Assembly: GCF_000938305.1 (NCBI RefSeq)
Contig: NZ_JYMT01000015.1
Span: forward strand, 123,369 to 187,368
DNA length: 64,000 nt
Source of the DNA: Bradyrhizobium sp. LTSP885
Lineage (GTDB): Bacteria > Pseudomonadota > Alphaproteobacteria > Rhizobiales > Xanthobacteraceae
Direction of reading: 5' to 3'
The notes under the pieces were generated by a model. That model was not told the origin of the DNA and made no database searches. It saw only the letters and a program-made list of their open reading frames with translations. Shown one piece after another: positions 8,456-16,904 of the stretch; the stretch's first letter is position 1, and each line of letters opens with the position of its first letter. The translations under genes were made by a program, and so were the position numbers.

Positions 8456-10011
8456 GCCGTCTCTGGCGGCATCGAAGCCGCCCGATCGTGCGCGAACGGC
8501 ACCAGCAGCAATCCAACGATCGCCACGCAGGCGAGCATCGCCCATGCCTCGTTGACGGTAAGCGCCAGCGACGCCCTCTCAACCAGCGGACGGACAAATG
8601 CCACGGCGGCTTCGGTGGGTGGTCCGAGCGGGCGGTCGATGAGCATCTTCGGATCGAGCCCGATAGCCTGCGCCGCGGTGATATCTCCTGCCAGCAGCCG
8701 GACGCGAAAATCTTCCGCGTAAACCGGGCTTCGGCCGTAGAGTATCGTATCGATCAGGGCGATCCCGATCGCTCCCCCCAGATTGCGCGCCAGATTGAAC
8801 AATCCGCTGGCGTCAGCGACCTCGGCTTCCGGCAACGCGCCCAGCGCAATTCGCGTCGGCGGCAGCAAGCAGAACATGATCGCGACCCCGCGTATGAGCT
8901 GCGGCCAGAACATCTCGTCGAAATCAGTGGTCCGCGGCTGAAAGGCGCTCAGGCTCAAGCCGAGCGCGAACAGGCCAAAGCCGATGCCGGTCAACAGACG
9001 CGCGCCGATGCGGCCTTCGAGGAACGCGGCAAGTGGCGCCGCGACGAGTTGCGCAATCCCCGTTACCAGCATGATGGCGCCGATCTCAAAGGCATCGCGC
9101 CGCCGGACGAAGCCGAGAAAGACCGGCATCAGATAGACCGAGCCATAGAGGCCGACACCAAGGCAAAGGCTCAGGGCGCAGCCGATTGCGAACGAACGCC
9201 GCGTGAACGTCGACAACCGTGCGATCGGATGCGCTGCACGCAACGTGCGCCGGATCAGGACCGCCATCCCGACAATGCTTCCCGTCAGCAGGCTCACGCA
9301 AAGCAGCGAGGCCCAGCCAAGCTGCGGTGCTTCCTTGAGCCCGATCTCGAAACTTGCGAGCGCCGTCGCAAGCAGGACAAGCGACCACCTGTCCAGCTTC
9401 GACAATTCGTGGAGATCTCCGGCCGCACGCGGAAGCAGAAATGGAGCCACGGAGGCCGCGATGATCCCCGGAACGACGTTTATCAGGAACAACCACGGCC
9501 ACGACCAGGTCTGCGTGATCCAGCCGCCAACGACAGGTCCGACGGTTGGGGCAAGCACCGCAACGACGCCGCCGATTGTGGTGGCCACCGCGTGGAGACG
9601 CGGCGGAAACAGCGTGAACACCGCGGAGAACACTGCCGGGATCAAGACACCGCCGGAGAATCCCTGCAACACACGAAATATCAGCAGCAAGGCAAGGCTG
9701 CCACTGAAGGCACAGCCGATCGACGCGACGGTGAACAGGCCCACGGCCGTCACGAACAGCCAACGCAGCGACAGCGCGCGCGTGAACAGCCCGGTCAGCG
9801 GGATCGCGATCACCTCCGCAATCAAATAGGCGGTCTGGATCCAGCTCATCGCCGCTGGCGAGATCGCGAGCGCGCGCTGGATCGTCGGCAGCGAGGTCGC
9901 GACGACCTGGATATCCAGGATGGCCATGAACATGCCGAGGCACATCAGGAGGAATCCGGCCCACGTCGCGACGGATGGGCTGTCGGCTCGATGCTCGGCC
10001 CGCTCGCTCAT
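8452..10011 (-). CDS. DHA2-family MFS efflux pump (last gene of the type III PKS cluster)
   Basis: About 519 residues with around fourteen transmembrane helices. LDIQVVATSLPTIQRAL near residue 32 is the helix-1 signature of the DHA2 drug:H+ antiporters, and GGVLIPAVFSAVFTLFP plus APTVGPVVGGWIT is the antiporter motif C region of helix 5. The ATG overlaps the TGA of the upstream methyltransferase (ATGA at 10008-10011), so the two are translationally coupled. Placement directly after the polyketide synthase and methyltransferase suggests it exports their product, although DHA2 pumps are often promiscuous. Confidence 0.9.
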   Translation of the reverse strand: MSERAEHRADSPSVATWAGFLLMCLGMFMAILDIQVVATSLPTIQRALAISPAAMSWIQTAYLIAEVIAIPLTGLFTRALSLRWLFVTAVGLFTVASIGCAFSGSLALLLIFRVLQGFSGGVLIPAVFSAVFTLFPPRLHAVATTIGGVVAVLAPTVGPVVGGWITQTWSWPWLFLINVVPGIIAASVAPFLLPRAAGDLHELSKLDRWSLVLLATALASFEIGLKEAPQLGWASLLCVSLLTGSIVGMAVLIRRTLRAAHPIARLSTFTRRSFAIGCALSLCLGVGLYGSVYLMPVFLGFVRRRDAFEIGAIMLVTGIAQLVAAPLAAFLEGRIGARLLTGIGFGLFALGLSLSAFQPRTTDFDEMFWPQLIRGVAIMFCLLPPTRIALGALPEAEVADASGLFNLARNLGGAIGIALIDTILYGRSPVYAEDFRVRLLAGDITAAQAIGLDPKMLIDRPLGPPTEAAVAFVRPLVERASLALTVNEAWAMLACVAIVGLLLVPFAHDRAASMPPETA

Positions 10012-10520
10012 GGCGTACCGGTGCGCGGCTGGCCGGGACCGGAAAGCGCACGCGTCTCGGCGCTGATCCGGACCGAGAGCACCGCGAGATTGAGGATCGT
10101 GAAGATGAGCGCCAGCCGCGGCAGATGCAGCGCGAGCGGAAGCAGCGCGATCTCTGCGACGACGACGGCATAGTTCGGATGCGAGAAGTACCGGTAAGGC
10201 CCCGATGCGACCAGCGGCTCGCCTGGCAGCACGATGATCCGCGTGGTCCATCGCCGCCCGAGTGTGGCGAGGATCCATAGCCGCAAGCCCTGCAGCGCCA
10301 GGTAGATCGCGAGCGCCGCCAGGTTGACGTCCTGGTCGCGACCCCATACCCACAGAGTGACCAGCCAGGCAGCGTGAACCGACACGACGAGCGGGTAGTG
10401 GTTTACGCCGACTTCGATGGCGCCGCGCGCCAGAAGCCGCTCCGTATTGTGCCGTGACAGCACGAGCTCGCCCAGACGCTGCAGCGTGACCAGCGCGAGA
10501 ATGATCGACGCCAGGCTCAC
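10008..10520 (-). CDS. Isoprenylcysteine carboxyl methyltransferase (ICMT)-family membrane methyltransferase
   Basis: A 170-residue membrane protein with about four helices. GPYRYFSHPNYAVVVAE near residue 120 is the GPYR-x-x-(R/S)HP-x-Y signature that binds S-adenosylmethionine in ICMT and phospholipid methyltransferase relatives. It starts with GTG at 10520, whose bases overlap the TGA of the polyketide synthase (GTGA), and this is the only start that excludes the out-of-frame region upstream. In Bacillus subtilis the same pair (BpsA type III PKS with BpsB, an ICMT-family enzyme) makes and O-methylates alkylpyrones; by analogy this enzyme is inferred to methylate the polyketide hydroxyl. Length and motif agree well with BpsB. 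Confidence 0.85.
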   Translation of the reverse strand: MSLASIILALVTLQRLGELVLSRHNTERLLARGAIEVGVNHYPLVVSVHAAWLVTLWVWGRDQDVNLAALAIYLALQGLRLWILATLGRRWTTRIIVLPGEPLVASGPYRYFSHPNYAVVVAEIALLPLALHLPRLALIFTILNLAVLSVRISAETRALSGPGQPRTGTP

Positions 10521-11569
10521 GCCGCGTGCCGTAGCGCGACGCAGCTCAACGTGAAGCCGGGTCCGAGTGCCGTCAACAATGAGCGTGGTGGCAGGCCCTT
10601 CGCGCGCGCCCGTTCGAGGACGAAGAGAACGGTCGGGGCCGACATGTTGCCGCAATCGGCAATGATGTCGCGCTCGTGATCGAGCGTGCCCTGATCGAGC
10701 GCCAGCGCCCGCTCCAGCGCCACGATGACCTTCGTGCCGCCAGGGTGGCAAAGGAAGCGGTCGATATCGTCGACCGAAAGCTCCATCCGCGCGAGGATTT
10801 CGGCGACCGCCGGCCCTAGATGCTGGCGGACAAAGTCGGGAATCGTCCGCTGAAAGACCACGCCGAATCCTTCCGGATCGACCGTCCACCCCATGACGTC
10901 GACCGTATCGGGCCAAAGCTTTTCGCCGGACGTCTCGATCCGCGTCGTCCCGCCGTCGCCGGCGCGCAGCACGATCGCCGCGGCACCATCGCCGAACAGG
11001 CTGGCGGCGACGATGTTCGCCTTGGTGAGCTCATCATGCCGGACTGCGAGCGTGCAGAGCTCGAGCGCGACCAGCAACACATTGGCGCCAGGCCGCGCTT
11101 CCGCGAGCCGCGATGCGATCGACAAGCCCGAAACACCGCCAGCGCATCCGAGACCGAACACCGGCACACGTGACACGTCGGACCGCAGGCCGAGCTTGCC
11201 GGCCACGCGCGCCTCCAAGGTCGGCGTCGCAATCCCTGTCGAGCACACCGTGACCACGACATCGATGTCGCCGCCGGTGAGGTCGGCCTGGGCGATCGCC
11301 TTGCGCGCGACGTCGACGAACAGTGATTCCGCGCCTTCCAGGAAAGCCTGCGTCCGCTCGGGCCAGCCGCGCCGCTCAAGATACCATTCGATCGGCTTCA
11401 CGCCGTAGCGATGCTGGATGCCGGTATTGGCGAAGAGGCTTGAGAGGGTTTCGAATTCCGGATAGCGGTCGGCCAGCAGGCCGCGCGCCGCCTGCAGGAT
11501 CTGCCCTTGATGGAATAGATGCGGCGGAACCGCGGTTGCCACGGAAACAAGGGCGGCCGTCTGCTTCAT
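10517..11569 (-). CDS. Type III polyketide synthase (chalcone/stilbene synthase family)
   Basis: A 350-residue thiolase-fold condensing enzyme starting MKQTAALVSVATAVPP. The complete catalytic triad is present: Cys142 in VFGLGCAGG, His275 in FLCHPGGTK and Asn308 in DCGNMSAP. The ending ALGPGFTLSCVAL matches the GFGPG loop region of the family, here with GPGF. Such enzymes extend an acyl-CoA or acyl carrier protein starter with malonyl-CoA and cyclise it to pyrones, resorcinols or quinones. The neighbouring methyltransferase points to alkylpyrone or alkylresorcinol chemistry. It is coupled to that gene through a GTGA overlap. The starter unit cannot be read from sequence. Confidence 0.93.
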   Translation of the reverse strand: MKQTAALVSVATAVPPHLFHQGQILQAARGLLADRYPEFETLSSLFANTGIQHRYGVKPIEWYLERRGWPERTQAFLEGAESLFVDVARKAIAQADLTGGDIDVVVTVCSTGIATPTLEARVAGKLGLRSDVSRVPVFGLGCAGGVSGLSIASRLAEARPGANVLLVALELCTLAVRHDELTKANIVAASLFGDGAAAIVLRAGDGGTTRIETSGEKLWPDTVDVMGWTVDPEGFGVVFQRTIPDFVRQHLGPAVAEILARMELSVDDIDRFLCHPGGTKVIVALERALALDQGTLDHERDIIADCGNMSAPTVLFVLERARAKGLPPRSLLTALGPGFTLSCVALRHAA

Positions 11570-11656
11570 GATGCTTGTCCTGGATTGGTCCCCGCTACGT
11601 GAAACCACCGGGCAAGCCGAATATTTCAGGAGTTGCCAACATCGGGCCCGAGCCCG

Positions 11657-11676
11657 CATTCAACATAAATTGAATG
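11657..11676. promoter_or_regulatory. Perfect inverted repeat upstream of the type III PKS
   Basis: CATTCAA-N6-TTGAATG, a perfect 7-bp dyad in AT-rich sequence, lies 88 bases before the PKS start and just past the stop of the upstream DHA2 gene. It has no GC-rich stem or T-run, so it looks more like an operator than a terminator. The cognate regulator is not visible nearby. Confidence 0.4.
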
Positions 11677-11678
11677 CT

Positions 11679-13319
11679 TCAACTGCGAGCCGCAGCGATC
11701 TTTACGCCGCATTTGCGCAGCGCGTTCTTCGCAAAACCAAACGGCGCCGGCGTAAACGGACCCGGCGGTGCGCGCGCGATCAGCGCAACCACGAAGAGGG
11801 CCGTCATCGCCAGCCAGAAGCACAGCCAGAACCCGTCGATATAGGCCAGCACATTCGCCTCGCGCTGCACCAGCGCAGCAAGCGTGCCGACGGCCCTCCC
11901 CATGGCGGCCCCGGCGCCATGACCGGAAAAGCCCTCCGCCAACTCTTGCAGCAAGCGCCTGACGTCGACATCGCCGCTCTGGACATGCTGTCCGAGATAG
12001 TTCGAGTGAATCTGCTCGCGGACCCGCAGCCACGTGCCCATCAGTGCGACGCCGATCTCGGCACCGCCGAGCCGCATGATCTGGATGTAGGCCGCGAACG
12101 AGGTGGCGCGCGACGGATCGGAGTTGGACAATGCGAGGATGATGATCGACAGCAACGTGAACGCCTGCCCAACCGACTGCAGCAGCACGATGCCGATGAA
12201 ATCCTCCCGCGCCCAGACGTGGGTCAACTGCGTGCCCCAGAGATTGGCGGCGGCAAACGCCGAGAATCCAAGCACGAGGACGGTGCGTGCATCGAAGTGC
12301 CGGAGCAGATAGATCGAGATCGGCACCAGCACGAACATCGGCAGTGCGCCATAGATTAACAGTAACGCGCCCGACTGCTCCGGCCGCAGCGCCGGGATGG
12401 CGCCGAGGAAATTCGGCACCAGCGACGAGTTGGAAAGGCTGGTCAGCGTGTACAGCAGGATCGCGACCAGCGAGAGCCCGATATTGCGCGAGAACAAGAT
12501 GTTGAAATGCGCCCATGGGCGGTCCACCAGGGTCTCATTGATCATGAAGCAGACGATCAACACGCCGCCGCTGATCAGGAGCGCCGTCACCGTGCCCGAT
12601 CCCAGCCAATCCAGCCGATTGCCCTGATCGAGACCGGCATAGACCATCGACAGGCCCGCACCGAGCAGCAGCATGCCGCCCCAATCGGCATGGCGCACCA
12701 GGTCGCGATTGACCGGATCATTGGGGGTGCCGAGATACACCATCAGGCCCATCAGCGGCGCAACGATCACGCTCTGCCAGTAGATCCACTGCCAGCCGAG
12801 ATGCTCGACATAGAAGCCGACCAGCGAGCTCGACGTATCCAACGCGAATCCGACACGGATCGAATACAGCGAAATCCCCAGCAGCCACCAGCGGATCGGC
12901 AGGTTGCGGAGAATGATCATCAACGACGCCGGCACGAAGGTGCCGAGCAGCATGCCGTGGACGATGCTCAGCGCGATCAGCGTCGTGAAATCGTGGACGA
13001 ACGGAATGATCAGCGAGATCACCGCATAGACGAGGCTCGGGATCCCAAGCACGCGCCGCAGCCCGAACGCGGTGGCGAGCCAGGCCACCGCGGGCGCGAC
13101 CAGGATCTGCGAGCCGATGCCGGCAGTCGAGAGCCAGGCGCCCTCGTCGAACGAGAGCAAGAACGCGCCGCGCAGATCGGGCAGGCCGACCGAGGTCAGG
13201 CGGCTGTCGAAATTCGTGAGAAATGATCCGAGCAGAACCGCAACGACGGCAAATATCGGCTGCGGCGCGACGCCGCCGCGCGAGATCGGGCCGCGATCGC
13301 GATCGTCACTTTCCGCCAT
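11679..13319 (-). CDS. DHA2-family MFS transporter, EmrB-like
   Basis: About 546 residues and fourteen membrane helices. The first helix has VVAVLLGSFLTNFDSRLTSVGLPDLRGAF, split by the conserved Asp as in EmrB proteins. The start MAESDDRD at 13319 lies 14 bases inside the end of the HlyD-type gene, a typical EmrAB coupling. It should form a tripartite-type export system with the adaptor encoded just upstream; the outer-membrane TolC-like channel is not in this window. It is followed by a 109-base gap and then the polyketide synthase on the same strand, so it may belong to the same transcription unit. Confidence 0.88.
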   Translation of the reverse strand: MAESDDRDRGPISRGGVAPQPIFAVVAVLLGSFLTNFDSRLTSVGLPDLRGAFLLSFDEGAWLSTAGIGSQILVAPAVAWLATAFGLRRVLGIPSLVYAVISLIIPFVHDFTTLIALSIVHGMLLGTFVPASLMIILRNLPIRWWLLGISLYSIRVGFALDTSSSLVGFYVEHLGWQWIYWQSVIVAPLMGLMVYLGTPNDPVNRDLVRHADWGGMLLLGAGLSMVYAGLDQGNRLDWLGSGTVTALLISGGVLIVCFMINETLVDRPWAHFNILFSRNIGLSLVAILLYTLTSLSNSSLVPNFLGAIPALRPEQSGALLLIYGALPMFVLVPISIYLLRHFDARTVLVLGFSAFAAANLWGTQLTHVWAREDFIGIVLLQSVGQAFTLLSIIILALSNSDPSRATSFAAYIQIMRLGGAEIGVALMGTWLRVREQIHSNYLGQHVQSGDVDVRRLLQELAEGFSGHGAGAAMGRAVGTLAALVQREANVLAYIDGFWLCFWLAMTALFVVALIARAPPGPFTPAPFGFAKNALRKCGVKIAAARS

Positions 13320-14442
13320 CCGTAACCGCCTCGCTGGTGTTGATGTCGGTGACGACGGACATGCCCGGCAGCAGGCGCTCGAGCAGCGGCTGGTTCTTGT
13401 CGAACTGGATCCGCACCGGAATGCGCTGCACCACCTTGGTGAAATTGCCGGTGGCGTTGTCGGGCGGCAGCAGCGCGAATTGCGAGCCGCTCGCCGGCGC
13501 AATGCGCTCGATGCGGCCGCGCAGCCTCTCGCCCGGGAACGAATCCACCATGATCTCAACCGGCTGACCCGGCCTGACGCGCGTCAGCTGCGTTTCCTTG
13601 TAATTGGCGATCACGTAAACATTCGGCAGCGGCACCACATTGACCAGATTGGTGCCGATGTTGACGTAGTCGCCCGGCTGTACCTGACGCTCGCCGGTGA
13701 CGCCGTCGAATGGCGCGGCGATCTTGGTGTAGCCGAGCTTGAGCTTGACCGCGGCGAGTTGCGCCTTAGCGCCATCGATATCGGCGGCGCGCTGCTTCTT
13801 GGTCCCTTGCAGCACCTCGATCTGATGACGCTGGGCTGCGATCACCGCGCGGCTTGCACTGACATCGGCCTGCGCCTTGGCATAGGCGGCGGTGGCCTGC
13901 TCGAACTTTTGTCGCGTGCCGGCTTCGGTTTGCGACAGCGACTGCTGGCGCTCCTGCTCCTGGCGCGCCTCGATCGCCTGTGCCTCCGCGGACAGCCGCG
14001 CGGCCTCCGCCTGCGCGATGGTCGCGTATTGCAGCTCGACCTGGTTGCTGAGGTTGTCGAGCGCGGCCTGCGCGCCGACCACACCGGCCTCGGCCTGCGC
14101 GACCTGCGCCTGATAGTCGGCCGGATCGATCTGCACCAGCAGATCGCCGGCCTTGACGCGCTGGAAATCGGTGACGGCGACGGTGAGAACCTCGCCCGCG
14201 ACCCGGCTGGAGAGCTGGGTCAGATCGGCGCGAACATAGGCGTCATTGGTGCTCTGGATCGTGGCGCTGCCGACCCAGGCGTCCCACCGCACCGTTGCCA
14301 GCACAATGAACGCCAGTGCAACCAGCACCGCGAACAATGGAATCGCGAAGCGACCCCAGAACCCGCTTGTCGTGGCTTGCGGCTTTGCGGTTGGCGCGGC
14401 CTGGCTGGCCGGTGGCGGGGTGGTTTGAACCTGCTCTGTCAC
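13306..14442 (-). CDS. HlyD/EmrA family efflux adaptor (membrane fusion protein)
   Basis: About 378 residues: a Pro/Ala-rich cytoplasmic start, one transmembrane helix (FAIPLFAVLVALAFIVLAT), then a lipoyl-type barrel half (STNDAYVRADLTQLSSRVAGEV), a long coiled coil rich in Ala, Gln and Glu (about residues 105-215), and the second barrel half (TKIAAPFDGVTGERQV, then GDYVNIGTNLVNVVPL). This is the EmrA architecture that bridges an inner-membrane pump to an outer-membrane channel. No ATG is available; GTG codons at 14460 and 14442 are possible and the latter has GGGGAG a few bases before it. Its end overlaps the DHA2 start by 14 bases. Confidence 0.88.
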   Translation of the reverse strand: MTEQVQTTPPPASQAAPTAKPQATTSGFWGRFAIPLFAVLVALAFIVLATVRWDAWVGSATIQSTNDAYVRADLTQLSSRVAGEVLTVAVTDFQRVKAGDLLVQIDPADYQAQVAQAEAGVVGAQAALDNLSNQVELQYATIAQAEAARLSAEAQAIEARQEQERQQSLSQTEAGTRQKFEQATAAYAKAQADVSASRAVIAAQRHQIEVLQGTKKQRAADIDGAKAQLAAVKLKLGYTKIAAPFDGVTGERQVQPGDYVNIGTNLVNVVPLPNVYVIANYKETQLTRVRPGQPVEIMVDSFPGERLRGRIERIAPASGSQFALLPPDNATGNFTKVVQRIPVRIQFDKNQPLLERLLPGMSVVTDINTSEAVTDGGK

Positions 14443-14508
14443 GACACTCCCCTCACTCACGCTCCGGACCGCCGGACGAGGTTACAAGCACATGATGTCA
14501 ATCATGCC

Positions 14509-15267
14509 TCAGACGGTCTTCTCCGGCCAACGGCAAAGATCGTTGATCAGGCATACCTCGCAACGCGGCTTGCGCGCGAGGCAGGTGTAGCGGCCATGCA
14601 GGATCAGCCAGTGATGGGCATGCAGCATGAACTCCGGCGGGATCACCTTCTCCAGCCCGAGTTCGACCTCGAGCGGAGTCTTGCCGGGTGCCAATCCAGT
14701 GCGGTTGCCGACGCGAAACACATGGGTGTCGACCGCCATCGTGTGCTCGCCGAACGCCATGTTGAGCACGACATTCGCGGTCTTGCGGCCGGCGCCGGGC
14801 AGCGACTCGATCTCGGCGCGGGTGCGCGGCACTACGCCGCCGAATTCGGCGATCAGCTTCTCCGAGAGCGCGATGACGTTCTTGGCCTTGTTGCGATAGA
14901 GCCCGATGGTCTTGATGTGGTCGCGCACCTTGTCCTCGCCGAGCGCGAGCATCTTTTCCGGTGTGTCGGCGATCGCGAACAGCGCGCGGGTCGCTTTGTT
15001 GACGCCGGCGTCGGTCGCCTGTGCCGACAGCACGACTGCAACCAGCAGCGTGTACGGATTGAGATGCTCCAGCTCGCCCTTCGGCTCGGGATTGGCTTTG
15101 CGGAACCGGCTGAAGGCCTCAAAGACCTCCGCCGCCGTCCACGGCTTCGGTTTTGCGACCCTCTTTGCCGCGGGTTTTGGCAGCGGCTTTGCCGCCTTCG
15201 CGGTCTTCTTCGGCACGGACCGAACGCTTGATGTCTTGGTGCGTTGAGAGCGGGTGATTTTGGCCAT
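14509..15267 (-). CDS. nth: Endonuclease III
   Basis: About 252 residues. The glycosylase/AP-lyase removes oxidised pyrimidines in base excision repair. Helix-hairpin-helix LPGAGRKTANVVL carries the catalytic Lys, VDTHVFRV the catalytic Asp, and the C-terminus holds the [4Fe-4S] cluster as C-x6-C-x2-C-x5-C (CLARKPRCEVCLINDLC). A basic Lys/Ala/Pro-rich N-terminal extension of about 40 residues precedes the core and may add DNA affinity. MAKITRSQ at 15267 is preferred; an ATG at 15291 would add eight residues and overlap the divergent DUF2244 start. The two genes therefore share a very short promoter region. Confidence 0.95.
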   Translation of the reverse strand: MAKITRSQRTKTSSVRSVPKKTAKAAKPLPKPAAKRVAKPKPWTAAEVFEAFSRFRKANPEPKGELEHLNPYTLLVAVVLSAQATDAGVNKATRALFAIADTPEKMLALGEDKVRDHIKTIGLYRNKAKNVIALSEKLIAEFGGVVPRTRAEIESLPGAGRKTANVVLNMAFGEHTMAVDTHVFRVGNRTGLAPGKTPLEVELGLEKVIPPEFMLHAHHWLILHGRYTCLARKPRCEVCLINDLCRWPEKTV

Positions 15268-15289
15268 GATCGGGATATACTGATACGCC

Positions 15290-15853
15290 ATGACCGCAGG
15301 CAACGATTTTGATCCCAAGAGTAATCTTGAGGGCGATCTTGAGAATGGTCTCGAGGCCGACAACCTCGAGCCGAAACTGTTCTCGGCATTGCTGACGCCG
15401 CACCGTTCGCTCAACCGCACCGGCTTCGTGGTGCTGATGTCAGCGGTGACTGCGATCAGCTTCATTGCCGGCGCGGTGTTCTGGTGGCTGGGCGCCTGGC
15501 CGATCTTCGGCTTCTTCGGCCTCGACGTGCTGGTGATCTATTGGGCGTTCAAGGTCAATTTCCGCACCGCGAAGGCGAGCGAGGAGATCACCGTGACGCC
15601 GTCGGAATTGCGGGTACGCCGGATCAGCCACCGCGGCCACGTCATGGAATGGGTGCTCAACCCGCTCTGGGTGCAGTTCGAGCAGATCTCGCACGAAGAG
15701 TTCGGCGTCGAGCGGCTTTTTCTGGTCTCCAGGGGCCGCCGGGTCAGCGTCGGCAGCTTCCTTGGACCGGACGAAAAGGCCAGTTTTTCCAAAGCCTTGA
15801 TGGCCGCGCTGAATGCCGCCAAGCGCGGTCCGACCTACAACCCTATCAATTAG
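15290..15853 (+). CDS. DUF2244 domain membrane protein
   Basis: A 187-residue protein. An acidic N-terminus is followed by LTPHRSLNRTGFVVLMSA, the family's opening motif, and two membrane helices (about residues 47-85) with a cytoplasmic domain ending in VGSFLGPDEKASFSKAL. DUF2244 proteins are widespread in alphaproteobacteria and have no assigned function. It diverges from nth with only about 20 bases between starts, so the two promoters overlap the coding ends. Confidence 0.85.
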   Translation: MTAGNDFDPKSNLEGDLENGLEADNLEPKLFSALLTPHRSLNRTGFVVLMSAVTAISFIAGAVFWWLGAWPIFGFFGLDVLVIYWAFKVNFRTAKASEEITVTPSELRVRRISHRGHVMEWVLNPLWVQFEQISHEEFGVERLFLVSRGRRVSVGSFLGPDEKASFSKALMAALNAAKRGPTYNPIN

Positions 15854-15865
15854 GCTTTTTTGTTT

Positions 15866-15935
15866 GAGCATGATCTTGTTGGAAAACCGGTTCCCACTTT
15901 GCGCTAACGCGGCCGTACCGGTCCGGATCATGCTC
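15866..15935. repeat. Intergenic palindromic repeat, family A copy 1
   Basis: Bounded by a perfect 10-bp inverted repeat GAGCATGATC / GATCATGCTC. The internal GGAAAACCGGTT is shared with the element at 28649-28701 read on the other strand, so both belong to one dispersed family. It sits just after the DUF2244 stop and could also act as a transcript 3' end. Confidence 0.7.
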
Positions 15936-15966
15936 TTTGTCGGAAACCGGGTGGTTTGGACGCGCG

Positions 15967-16884
15967 ATGGCTCCTAAATCAGGTCCCATGATGACACTCG
16001 CCATACATGACCAGCGCCTGACCAAGCCGGGCCCGCAGAACGCCGCGCTACGCGACTATGATTCGGTGCGGCGTGCGATCGCCTTCATCTCGGACCACTG
16101 GCGCGCGCAGCCGACCATCGAGGCGATGGCCGACGCCGCAGCCGTGACCCCGGATGAGCTCCACCATCTGTTCCGCCGTTGGGCCGGGCTGACGCCAAAG
16201 GCCTTCATGCAGGCGCTGACCCTTGACCACGCCAAGGGCCTGTTGCGCGATTCCGCCAGCGTGCTCGACGCGGCGCTCGACTCGGGCTTGTCAGGCCCGG
16301 GCCGGCTGCACGATCTGTTCGTCACGCACGAGGCAATGTCGCCCGGCGAATGGAAGCATGGCGGCGCCGGCATGACGCTGCGCTACGGCTTCCATCCCTC
16401 GCCGTTCGGCACTGCGATCGTGATCGCGACGGACCGTGGACTGGCGGGGCTTGCCTTCGCCGACCCCGGCGACGAACAGACGGCGTTCGCCGACATGACG
16501 CGGCGCTGGGCGAACGCGACCTTTGTCGAGGACACCGACGGCACCGCCGCGTTGGCGCAGCGCGTCTTCGACAAGCAGCTGTGGCGGCCGGACCAGCCGT
16601 TGCGCGTGGTGCTGATCGGCACCGATTTCGAGGTGCGGGTGTGGGAAACGCTGCTGAAGGTCCCGATGGGCCACGCAGTCAGCTATTCCGACATCGCCAC
16701 CAAGATCAGCAATCCGAAGGCGTCGCGCGCCGTCGGCGCCGCGGTCGGCCGCAATCCGGTGTCATTCGTGGTGCCCTGCCATCGCGCACTCGGCAAGAGC
16801 GGCGCGCTGACCGGCTATCACTGGGGCATCACCCGCAAGCAAGCGATGCTCGGCTGGGAAGCCGGCCAGGTGGGATTGCATTAA
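15967..16884 (+). CDS. Ada-like fusion: AraC helix-turn-helix plus O6-methylguanine-DNA methyltransferase
   Basis: About 305 residues. Residues 30-120 form an AraC-type helix-turn-helix (AVTPDELHHLFRRWAGLTPKAFMQALTL), and the C-terminal part is an Ogt/MGMT domain with the active site VVPCHRALGKSGALTGY; the acceptor is Cys271. It transfers methyl groups from O6-alkylguanine to itself. The N-terminal zinc/Cys domain that lets E. coli Ada sense methylphosphotriesters is absent, so whether it still regulates transcription is open. ATG codons at 15967 and 15988 are both plausible starts; a TTG further upstream is less likely. Confidence 0.9.
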   Translation: MAPKSGPMMTLAIHDQRLTKPGPQNAALRDYDSVRRAIAFISDHWRAQPTIEAMADAAAVTPDELHHLFRRWAGLTPKAFMQALTLDHAKGLLRDSASVLDAALDSGLSGPGRLHDLFVTHEAMSPGEWKHGGAGMTLRYGFHPSPFGTAIVIATDRGLAGLAFADPGDEQTAFADMTRRWANATFVEDTDGTAALAQRVFDKQLWRPDQPLRVVLIGTDFEVRVWETLLKVPMGHAVSYSDIATKISNPKASRAVGAAVGRNPVSFVVPCHRALGKSGALTGYHWGITRKQAMLGWEAGQVGLH

Positions 16885-16904
16885 GGCGAACGGTTCTCTT
16901 TCCC

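Noticed and set aside
8488..10173. Long plus-strand open frame (561 codons) across the DHA2/methyltransferase genes
   Set aside because: It is antisense to two membrane proteins with strong family motifs; its translation is Arg/Gln/Asp-rich and low-complexity, as expected from a GC-rich shadow frame.
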